DNA of 64,000 bases from the NCBI GenBank assembly GCA_003117195.1, contig BDSI01000036.1, positions 457,960 through 521,959 of the forward strand. Reading direction: 5' to 3'. A model generated the notes under the pieces. That model made no database searches. It saw only the letters and a list, made by a program, of their open reading frames with translations, and was not told where the DNA came from. The position numbers and the translations under genes were made by a program. The DNA comes from Eudorina sp. 2006-703-Eu-15 (taxonomy: Eukaryota; Chlorophyta; Chlorophyceae; Chlamydomonadales; Volvocaceae). This document shows, piece after piece, positions 50,911 to 61,300 of this stretch. Numbering within the stretch: position 1 is the stretch's first letter; each line of letters starts with the position of its first letter.

Positions 50911-52707
50911 ACACACTTTAGGAATGTGCTCTCGACCGGAACTAGTGCTGCCTCCCGATGCCCATGTCCTAGACCATAGACCACGGACCATGTCTCAACA
51001 TGGGTCGGCATGGTACATGTGTGCTGCACATGATGAGAAGAATGCCATATGGAATGGAACAGTGGTGGGATGGTGATGTATGACGAGGAACATATATATA
51101 TTTTTACATACATTTACGTGTGCCCCGCATTTAATGCTCATAGATAGGTAGCTAGAGAGCATGGCAGGGCTACTTGGTCATGCATACGTGGGTGCATCGA
51201 GGTTGTGGACAGATATAATTATGAAACTATATTTATGTTATGATACGATGATAATGACGGATAGAGCGGATTTCCACACGTTTATGATTCCAGCCACCTT
51301 CCTGCCTACCTTCAACATTACTCGAGCCTGTACGAGTAATAATGTTCAAGATAGGCAGGAAGGTGGCTGGAATCATAAACGTGTGGAAATCCGCTCTATC
51401 CATCATTATCATCGTATCATAACAAACATATAATTTCATAGTTATGTATTATAAATATGTATTATAATTGGTTCAATGATCTTTGAGTTTTCCAGATAAG
51501 TTTAGATAGATTAGATAATACAATACACGACATCACCACACCATCTGCCTTGTAGACCTCCTCATGGCAGATGGATGGCTGGCAGGCCGGTGCAGTTGGT
51601 AACCAGGTGCACCTTCTCCCACAGAAGCAAGCGCACGTTCCTGCTTGTAGGTGTACCCAACCCACGCATCTCCATACATATCCAAGCGATAAGGTATATG
51701 TGTGACAACGATTTATGAAAACATTCTGCCTACCACACAGCAGCCCGGATTGCACCATGTACATACAGTATCAAAAGTGAAGTTCATGATAATGAGTCAT
51801 GCAAGGCTCCATTTGCAAGATTGCCATTGCTGCAGAGTCATTGTTGACAGAACATTGTCTACACTTATATGGGCTATGGCAGTCATAAGATGTGGGGCAC
51901 CAGACATCTTGGTATTAATATTGCAGACCATGGAATCAATTCATCTTACTTGAGACAGGGCTCAAAGCAAGGTCTGCACCAAGCAAGGGATCCTATGACC
52001 ACATAAGGCAGCTGTTGCTGCCATGCATGGCTGATGCATGCCTAATAAGATGTACAAGGAAATGGGCTGGATCGGACCAAGTTCATTTAATTAGTAATTA
52101 GTAATCGTTACAAGGTTCATTTGCCGTGTCACGGCTTGCATGTGCCTGTAGGATATATATAATACGTACATACAAACATATATTAGTGAGAGTGTATATA
52201 TATAGGGCTATATGTATATGGGTTTATATACAGGGCTGTATGTATATGTAGGGTTTAAATGTATATGCTGTTTACAAATATATACACATTTTATATTGTA
52301 ACCATCTATCATCAAAGCTTCCTACCAACAGGCATGCAGGTCGGCACCAGCCCATAGGTGAAGTTGCTGTAGGACAATGTTGATGATTAATATATTCCTG
52401 CCATTCATAAAAAATGCACGGAACAGGATAACATGCATGCCTTATTATTGCACATTCAAGTAGTGAACAAGCCAGCCTAGCAGCACTATTTTTAACTTGC
52501 TTGTTACTATCTTGATGATGCTAATGTTCCTAGCCAGGATCCACCTGACTCAAGCACTCTTGCAAGCGGTATTGTGTATTTCCTTTCGTTCAGGTCCAGG
52601 TCAAGGTGGTCAATACCAATCCCTGATTTAGCAGGCCACCACACGCGAACCGTTCCGCTCACATGCTTTTACTTATCTACGCACTTGTCCTTGCATCATA
52701 GCTCATT

Positions 52708-52813
52708 TGGCTGCGACAGGATTTGAACCTGCGCCCTTACGGACAGGAGAATTATGGACACCCGTATTACGGCCTCCTTAATCCTGCGCCTTAGACCACT
52801 CGGCCACGCAACC
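52708..52813 (-). tRNA. tRNA-Leu(AAG), array copy 15
   Basis: One substitution turns the first T-stem pair from G-C to G-U; otherwise consensus with intron. Confidence 0.93.
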
Positions 52814-52880
52814 CAGTCATCAAGTGCTCCGCAACTGGATCTCACACATCCACGATTGGCTCGCGTGGAGACCACCCCCG

Positions 52881-52951
52881 TGCACCAGCCGAGAATCGAA
52901 CTTGGGTCTGGTCCGTGGCAAGGACCTATGCTACCACTATACCACTGGTGC
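52881..52951 (-). tRNA. tRNA-Gly(GCC) variant, array copy 15
   Basis: One T-stem mismatch, shared with copy 13. This is the last tRNA pair before the array ends. Confidence 0.88.
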
Positions 52952-53531
52952 ACACACTTTAGGAATGTGCTCTCGACCGGAACTACTGCTGCCTCCCGAT
53001 GCCCATGTCCTAGACCATAGACCACGGACCATGTCTCAACATGGGTCGGCATGGTACATGTGTGCTGCACATGATGAGAAGAATGCCATATGGAATGGAA
53101 CAGTGGTGGGATGGTGATGTATGACGAGGAACATATATATATTTTTACATACATTTACGTGTGCCCCGCATTTAATGCTCATAGATAGGTAGCTAGAGAG
53201 CATGGCAGGGCTACTTGGTCATGCATACGTGGGTGCATCGAGGTTGTGGACAGATATAATTATGAAACTATATTTATGTTATGATACGATGATAATGACG
53301 GATAGAGCGGATTTCCACACGTTTATGATTCCAGCCACCTTCCTGCCTACCTTCAACATTACTCGAGCCTGCACGAGTAATAATGTTCAAGATAGGCAGG
53401 AAGGTGGCTGGAATCATAAATGTATGGAAATCCGCTCTATCCATCATTATCATCGTATCATAACAAAAATATAATTCATAGTTATGTATTATATATATGT
53501 ATTATAATTGGTTCAATGATCTTTGAGGTTT

Positions 53532-53575
53532 TGGGCGGGGCCCCAGCGCGAAGCGCGTTCGGGGGGCCCGCCCCC
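53532..53575. repeat. GC-rich foldback at the right edge of the array
   Basis: GGGCGGGGCCCC and GGGGGGCCCGCCCC are near-complementary arms around GCGCGAAGCGC, which is itself a small stem-loop. It starts five bases past the last recognisable array base. Confidence 0.75.
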
Positions 53576-53589
53576 TAGGATTGCCCATG

Positions 53590-53792
<203 letters not shown>

Positions 53793-54316
53793 ATTACTAA
53801 GGATGTGATGTTACAGCGGACATGCATGTATGGTAGGGTATCCGCGTGGGTAAGCCTTACTTGTTGGACGATCTGGTATACTGGTAATGATGTATGTAGT
53901 AGTGCTGCGGAGCTTACTCGACCCATAACCTGCACCGTGTGCCACATACAAATGCCGACCATCGCGTGTTTATCAGGGGCGGCTGCGTGATGAATGGCCT
54001 CCGATTTGAGAAGACTGGCCAAACTGTGGACTTACAGCGCATAAATGCCATAGAAAGCTGGTGCCCAGCATCCGCGGTGGCCTGTTCCAAAGTCCGTCCT
54101 TACACAAACACGCATCTGCTTGTTGTCATAATTAAGAAAACCGGCTGCTGCAACGTCATGAATTACCAGCTGAAGTGCCGTATACCCAGACATTTATCAT
54201 TTACGCGCACGGCACGGAGCACGTACTGCACCAAGACAAAACGGGCTACATGTAATCTCTTCCCGAGGTACGAGTGGATGATCCGTGTCTTCTCCCATAT
54301 CCTTTGCACGCCTGCT

Positions 54317-54349
54317 TTACACGCCTGCTTTACATACGCCTGCTTTACA
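54317..54349 (-). terminator. Three TGTAA motifs in a short tandem repeat, candidate poly-A signals
   Basis: On the minus strand TGTAAAGCAGGCG occurs three times in succession (TGTAA at 54345-54349, 54330-54334, 54317-54321), about 430 nt past the stop of the inhibitor-2 gene. TGTAA is the volvocine poly-A signal type. I see no protein gene I can support between 53792 and 54775. Confidence 0.4.
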
Positions 54350-54775
54350 TACATTACCCGCTGCATGGCTCTGACCTCAACACCCGCCCACGGAATGGCC
54401 CTATCCTCAAGGTTGGCGCGCACAGCCAGTCCAGTCCAGTCCAGAAAGCACATACAGCCGTATGTCTGACTGGCATGGGTAACCGGTGACACACGAACGA
54501 GGTAGAATGAAGGCTACATACCCGTACTGTCCAGCCGCCATGCAGGGTTCGCCCTGAAACGGAGGTTCAGGCATTATTCCGCCCGCAGCTCTAGCGCGAT
54601 CCGAGCACAAATACCCTGCAATTGAGGTGTAACGGCGAGAAGCCAGTTGTGGCCGCAGAACCCCATGTTGAAACGTCGCAACGAACAGCCGTACACATAC
54701 CCGTTGAGTCTGTCTACAGTTCACGCACAGACAACATTCGAATCGGTGGAAAACGTCGAAGGTACCTGTCCTTCA

Positions 54776-56754
54776 TCACGAATCCGCCTTGTCAGCTTGC
54801 ACGCCCACGTCGCCCATGGTGGTATCCGCCACTGCGCTGGACGCTGCTCCATCTCCGCCGTCCTCGCCGTCCTTATCCGCTACGGCCTTCTCCGCGTCAG
54901 GATTGCCTTCACCGTCCTCAGACAGCAGCACACGTGCGCGGCGAAGCGCTTCTCGCATGTTGTAATGGGCGCGCCGTCTCTGCAGTATGCATGGCCCAAC
55001 TGATATGTTGGTGTCCTCCGGTATCCAAACTAGCATCTACCTAAACAGCTTCACACCCCGGACTACCCGATCAAATGGCCGAGTGAGCCCGGCGTCAACC
55101 TACGTTTTGCGTGCCCACCCATAACTGCTCTTTGGGCCCTTTTCAACGGCTACCTCGCCACAAGTTCGGTTTCGTACGTAGGCAAAAGCACTGCTGGATT
55201 ACCATTCACGGTGTTCGCAGGCGAGAACGGTGTACTTACATACCTGGCATACCTTCGGTAGGCAGATCAGGGAGAGACGGTCACATTAGTTACACGCCCA
55301 CCAATGTGTGTCCTGAAACGCACCTGCTGAAACTTCCGCCGCGCCACATCCTCATTCCCTTCGCCATCGCTGCCGCCCGTGAGCGACGCCTGCATCCCGC
55401 GCCAACGGCAGGTCCAAGCGGAAGCACATCGCATGCATGTCAACTTGGCGTGCGGCCAACATCAGCAGGACTCGTACATTACTGCCTGCGCGCCCTCTTC
55501 GTCCGCCAGCCCAATGTGACATCGTTGCGGAGCCGCGAACCCACAGGAAATGCAGACGGCATACACAAGGTCATTTCCAAGGAATGCCGGCAGACACGCT
55601 CACCCGCAGCTCAGAGTCAGAGCTGAAGCCGGAGCGGCTCTCGGGCTCTGCACTTGCGTCAACTGACTGGAGCGACGCATCGAAGTGCGCGTGGAGGCCT
55701 TGGGCGTGGGGATGGCCATGGCCATGGAGGCGCGCTTGGTCCGACGAAGTCTCCGAACCCGACCCCATGGATTCCCCGCCAGCTAGCTGGGCAGCCGCCG
55801 AAACAGGTGGTGCGGCTGCCGCTGCGTACAATTCGCCCATTGGAATGCATCAGGTGCAGTGTGTGGTGTCCGCCGAAACAGAACGCATGCACTTGGAGGG
55901 TTTTTAGGTGATTGCGGAGCGAAAACTCTGCTGCAAGTTTGCATCTGTGCAGGCTCCACTGCTGGTGGTGTCCTGACTACCCGAATTTCAGACACGTCCA
56001 CAAACTGAAGCTTACGACGCGTCAAATGTCTCGAATGCGACTTCGTATGTCGCAGCATAGCAGAAGTCTTTCCCATGTCATCCACGTCCATCGAGACCAG
56101 AGCCGTCACGGGGCAGACGAAGCAGCAGATATTGCCAACATGAGCTCCTTGACGGTGATGTACAACTTCCGCGAAACCCCTAGGTACTTTCCACGAGACC
56201 CCACATTCCCGATCGCGGATACGCACCACTTAGGGTACCGCCGTCGCTCGCGCTGCTGCTCGGTGCCCCATCCAGCAGCGCGTGATTGTGACTGTCCAGC
56301 TGCAGCGGCTGCAAGCCATCATCGGCATCCTCCATGTGCTGATCACCCAAAGGACCATGGTAGGGCGTTTTCGGTTCGTTGATCTTTGCCTGCAAAGTGA
56401 TGGCCGAACGACACGGCTACTTTCAGCCAACTTTTTGACATGGGCCACAACCCAGGCCGCAGCACAGCCCCAATGGGCGGTACGTCATCGAGTGACATTC
56501 CATAAAACCCTTCACGACAAGTGTGGACAAGGGTGGTGCCATGTCATGCGTGTACAGAGGCGTTACGATACGACACACACGAACCACGGCAACACCATAG
56601 CCGCGTCCCGCAAACGAAGCAACCCCACCCACGTTCCCAAACGTTCACTTACTTTGCTGATGGTGGCTTTTATTGCTTCATTCTCTTCGAGGTTTTGCTC
56701 GTCCCATCGAATACTGCCTGCCTGCCGCTTCCGTGGGCCTCCAGCCTTCCGCAT
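54776..56754 (-). CDS. PPP1R2: Protein phosphatase inhibitor-2 (IPP-2), five exons
   Basis: Minus-strand exons 56653-56754, 56227-56389, 55604-55821, 55324-55389 and 54776-54979 join in phase with GT-AG borders to 250 codons. Exon 1 starts at ATG 56752-56754 and carries SIRWDEQNLEENEAIKATIS, matching the N-terminal W-D/E-x2-N motif that binds protein phosphatase 1. Exon 2 carries the signature KINEPKTPYH. The KxxEPxTPY core includes the threonine phosphorylated by GSK3-type kinases in animals. Exon 5 carries RRAHYNMREALRRARVLL, the RKxHYNE-type helix that covers the PP1 active site, then an acidic tail. Exon 3 is a Gly/His/Ala/Ser-rich spacer, as in plant and algal homologues. The exon 2-3 junction is the least certain: its acceptor lacks a clear pyrimidine tract. 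The protein inhibits and chaperones PP1 in cytosol and nucleus. Confidence 0.88.
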
Positions 56755-57719
56755 GTCCTCGCCGATCACTAGCACGGGTTAATCAAATCTAATGAATTGT
56801 GAGCCTTTTGCATAACATTCGACTGACACGGCGTCGCACGAGACGCGTAAGAGGTCGAGCGAGCAATACTCTAAAGCATCAACGTCTCCGCACTCACAGA
56901 CAAGGACAGAGGTCGCATTGAAGAGTTTACCTTGGTGCACCGACGCGCTTTGTTGCCGTCCAGTCTCGGCACAACGTTAATCGCTATGGAACTACGCTGC
57001 ATACCAGCATGTTACAAGTAATGTGAAACACGCACATAGAGCTGAAGCGACGCAGACTTTCCTTCTTTAAAGTCGATGATTTTTACAATTATACTACCAA
57101 GCCTGAATTTCACACATGATCAGCCATCCAGTAGTCAAATGATATGCAAAGGAGCCCGTGTTACACAGAACTTGTTGCTGAGCGACAGATAAATTGTCGT
57201 GCTCCGTACGTGCTCCTTAATAGAAGCTTATGTTGCCCCCGATCAGCGACATCAGGAATTTGATAGTGAATAGTTTAGGATGGCGGTCATCATGGGACAT
57301 GTTATAAGTCCGGCCGTTTTGAAGTGAGCACACAGCACTCCATCACTCTGTCCTCGACTTCGATTTTTAGGGACCCTCTAGCTGATGATTCGAACTTTCT
57401 TCTTCAGTTGTGCATTTCGCCCGCGTTACGGACGGATGCAACGCATCGACAAGAGCCTCCCGCACAAGACCGCACCGGCTGGGGTCCGACCAGCTCGGTA
57501 TGTGCCATTGATACTCAAGGAAGTTATTATATTGATTATCGCTGCGCTAGGGTGAGTGGCATTTGCGTCCTACCTGCACGATTGGAGCGTCACCTGAGTC
57601 CCATGAATTGCGTTCAGGTATTCGCAACACGCAAAGCCGTATTGTTCTGGGCTACATCATTCGCTGCCGCCAGATTCCAGCGTGCTGAGCAGGTTTCCTT
57701 GTGATGCGGGGGCTTTCAG
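56755..57719. promoter_or_regulatory. Intergenic region between divergent genes
   Basis: About 1 kb between the start of the inhibitor-2 gene (minus) and the first plausible exon of the large plus-strand gene. It is less GC-rich than its flanks and presumably holds both promoters. I recognise no TATA box or specific motif. The open frame at 57324-57704 may be an N-terminal exon of the next gene, but I could not tie it in. Confidence 0.35.
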
Positions 57720-58023
57720 GCGTGCACTGTACCTGCTTCGCAATATTTACGGCGTATACCATGACATGTTTCGTCTTGGACCTGCGGACCGCTGGGCCAG
57801 CTTCCAAATGGCTATTGTCGTGCTGCGAATCGTTTTCCAGCTGTTGCTCTCTGCCAGGGCCTACCAAAGGCTTGCAACTTGTTTCTTCAGTCAGGTTCAT
57901 CGCTTAATTCCATTGGGGTACCTTCTGGCAGTAAGCTACGTCGGCATCGCCCCGTCGCCGTCCGCCCAATGGTATATAACCAACCAGCCGGCTCTGGATT
58001 TTTTCTCCAACATCCTTTTTCCG
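57720..58023 (+). CDS. Possible upstream transmembrane exon of the large right-hand gene
   Basis: Preceded by GGCTTTCAG and ending before GTGGGT. The frame reads RALYLLRNIYGVYHDMF, then the hydrophobic ASFQMAIVVLRIVFQLLL and HRLIPLGYLLAVSYVGIA, both plausible membrane spans. How it joins to the exon at 58343 is unclear. A frame at about 58172-58304 could lie between, but would leave an intron of under 40 nt. Confidence 0.35.
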
Positions 58024-58342
58024 GTGGGTAGTCCTACATGGGGAGTTTGCGTGATCCAGTCTCGTCGTCGTAGGGACGCAGCACACCTCGTGAGGGTGTG
58101 GCTGGCTGAACCATAGAGCAGGTTTCCCTTCTTCCCTGTACTTTATTGGCAAACGTCCCCCAGCGCCTGTCATGTGCGGCTTGTTAGGAGTGCGGACGCA
58201 CCCTGATGCCACGGGTCACTGTCTAATAGATGCACGCCGCCATTTCCACGGGAGCATACCAGGCGTGTTGTGCAGATACAAGTCTCCGGTTGCTCTTGTG
58301 ACCGGTGTTTATGATCCCGCACACAGGTTAACCCTGTTGCAG

Positions 58343-61300
58343 AGTGCGTGTACGGCGCTGTCAACATCCTTCTCATCATAGCCATATGGTGGCGCTGTGG
58401 TGTTTTAGCAACGAACAGTCTTGAAACTGGTCCGACTGGGCTTGGGACAACGTCGCATGTCGTGACCGGGAACATAACCACGATCCCGGCTGCTAACGGT
58501 AGCTTCAGCGGGTCCCCCTACCACTCTGGAATGTGGTTGCCCTTCCAGCTGTTGCTAAGCGCAGCTTGCACCATGGCAACGGTGTTCCTGGAGAGGTGGC
58601 GTAGCCATCCGGCGGTGCCTAGAAACATCGGCTTGGGTATTGATCAGCCACGGGCTGAGCGGCCGCCATACGGGGAGCACCCAGGCTTAGCATGCGGGCC
58701 TCCGGGTGAGACATCCAATGGCGACAGTGCAACGGAGGGGAACAGAAGCGACGGCGGCGGTATTGGGAAGAAGCCTGGGCCTGCACTGAATTTGAGGCTG
58801 CGGCAGGCAAACAACCATCGTAGTAGCGTTGCTGCTTTCCGACCGGGCACCTATCCAGCCGCTCGTGAGCCGACGCCCAGCGCCGGTGCGGCGCGGCATC
58901 GGCAACAGAATCAGCAGGACACGTACGCAGGAATGATGCGGGCGCTTCCACAGGTTGGCAACCCTCAGACCAACACAGCGGCGAGTGGTAACCCCGACGG
59001 CGCTGGCACTCTGTCCAAGTACGCTGCCACTGGTGCTCATGGTGACCAGAGCAGCGGCGGCCGTAATAGCGGCGGCGTTAGCGATGGCGACCGTGCCATG
59101 GATAGTAGCAATGAACAAGGTGGTATTGGGATTGCAACAGTCGAGCCTGCAGTGGATATCTACCACGGTATTGGCATACCGACTGGCAGCGAACGCGAGG
59201 AGGACATGGCGTCGCAGGTAATAACGGAAATCGAAGGTCTGCAGTGCACCAACGGCGGGTTGCGCGTCCCGACGGCGCCGGCCAGCTCCTCGGCCGTCGC
59301 CTCGGAAGGGCATGACTCGGGGCTCACGGAGGGCTTCATGTTAAATTTGCTTGGCGGGCCTGATCTAGTGACCCACTTGGACGAAGCAGACGAGTCAATG
59401 GGAGTTGTTAACGGCCTCAGCTCGTGGACAACCGACACCCACGGTGGGGAGCTCCTACGTAATGGCAGCTCAAGAACCACGGACGTCGCGCGGCTGGACC
59501 AGCAGCAGCGGGCGCAGTCACAAGCGCAGGAGGACGCTGCCGGCGGTACCGCTGTTGGCGCGGCCGCCGCGGCTACCGTCGTGACCGCGGGCGGCCCATC
59601 GGACTCGGAATCGCTTGCTTCCGCTGGAGCCCACACGGTGAACTCCGGACCAGTTTCAGCGACGGAGGCGGGCAGCGACGACGGACGTGGCCACGGGCAG
59701 GGCAATCTGTTGCGCTCCTTGTCCTCCCAGGCGCATGAGCCTCGGGGCGGTGGTGTCTTACAGGCTGTCCCATACGACAGTCCGCTTCCTGGGGTCTCTG
59801 GCCAGGAAGCAGACCGCCATCCGCAAGCCGATCAAGTCATCTCCGCGAGGTTGCCTGCTCAACAACCGGTACAGGCCAACCTGGGCCGCGACCAGCAGCA
59901 GGTTCGGATGTCGGGCAACTCGGAGGGCGGCATCTCCACGGCGGCCGTGATGGCCGCCGTGCGGCAGTCCCGGCGGCCAGCGTACGTCCCCAGAGTCCGC
60001 ATTGTGACGACCCATATCAAGGTCCAGGGCGCACATCCGGAGCAGCTGCAGAGCGGTTACAGTCAGCGCTTGGAGCATGTGGCGTCGGCGGCGGGGCATC
60101 GACTCATGGGCGTTTACGTGCGGGCGGGATGTATTGAATTGGTGCTCGACTCAGCAGGTGGGTGGCCACAACAGTGGGAGGCTGGACAGAGAAAGCGCAG
60201 GGGGTGCGCAGGTAAACGACCTGTTTTGTGAAGGGCCGCGACTAGGTCCCCGTGCGTCGGGCTCGCGTGCTGCAGGCTCCTTGGGTTCCCGCCTCCAGTC
60301 ACTTGTCTGTAAAGTACACGAGCTGTGGGCGTTCGTTTCATGTGCTTGCCATGGTCGCGCCTCTAGAGACCAGCTATGGTTAGTTGCCACCCTTGCTTTG
60401 TGGCGTGCAGATTGGGGCGATGCGAAGTCGGAGGAGGGTGACGAGGCGTCTTCCGACCCGCCGCGGGCGCAGGCTAGCGGCCGGGACAGCGGTCCGCTGC
60501 CGACCCCCTTGCAGCCGCGGCCGGTCGTGCAGCCTCTTTACAGATCAGCTCCAAATACGCCGTCACGGCTTCAACGCCGGCAGATGCAACAATCCGTCGG
60601 TTTCCCACCGCAGTCACGACCCAGCAGCGGTCAGGCGCTTCCGCTTCCACTGCAGGCGGCGCACGAACCCGTCCTTGCGTCTCCGGGCTCCACTGGCAGT
60701 TGCGACAGTGCGGCCCTTGCCGGCCCGTCCGCCCTTTCAGCCGCCGGAGCTGCGCAACGGAGCAACGCTGTGACGGGTGCCACTGGCCATTGCTGGAGCT
60801 ACGTTGGTGGCGGCAGCCGGGGGTCCTTGCAAGGCGGCGCCACGGCCCTGGCCGGCGGTGGTAACGGTGGAAACGGTGGTAACGGCTGTGGAACGGGCGT
60901 GGGTGCGGACTTGGATTTGGGGGCTGTGATCCGCGCCTTGCGGCTAAACCGAGCTGAGGGCTCAGCGGACTCCACCAACGACCTGGCGTCGGAGCTGGAT
61001 ATGGACCTGGACTACATGGGTGGGGTCGAAATGGCGGCGCTGGCCCCGAGCAGCGGCGTCTCTGGGGAGGACGCTGGCAGCAAGGAGGCGCCGAGCGGTG
61101 CCAGTGCCAGGTGCGTTTCCAGGGTCGCGGTATGTGCATGATGGGCCGTACCGTGACCGGAGTTTTATGTGCCGTGTCCTCAGTGGGTCGTGTGCTACTC
61201 GTCAGTGGCGGGAAACAACCTATGATGCTCGTGTCAGGGGAGAAAACTAGATGCGCACCCTGCCCGTCACCTGCCCGTGAGATACTGCAACGCACCTCCA

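Noticed and set aside
55783..56229. 148-codon minus-strand frame within the inhibitor-2 gene
   Set aside because: It covers an intron and parts of exons in the wrong frame; the spliced model explains the family motifs better.
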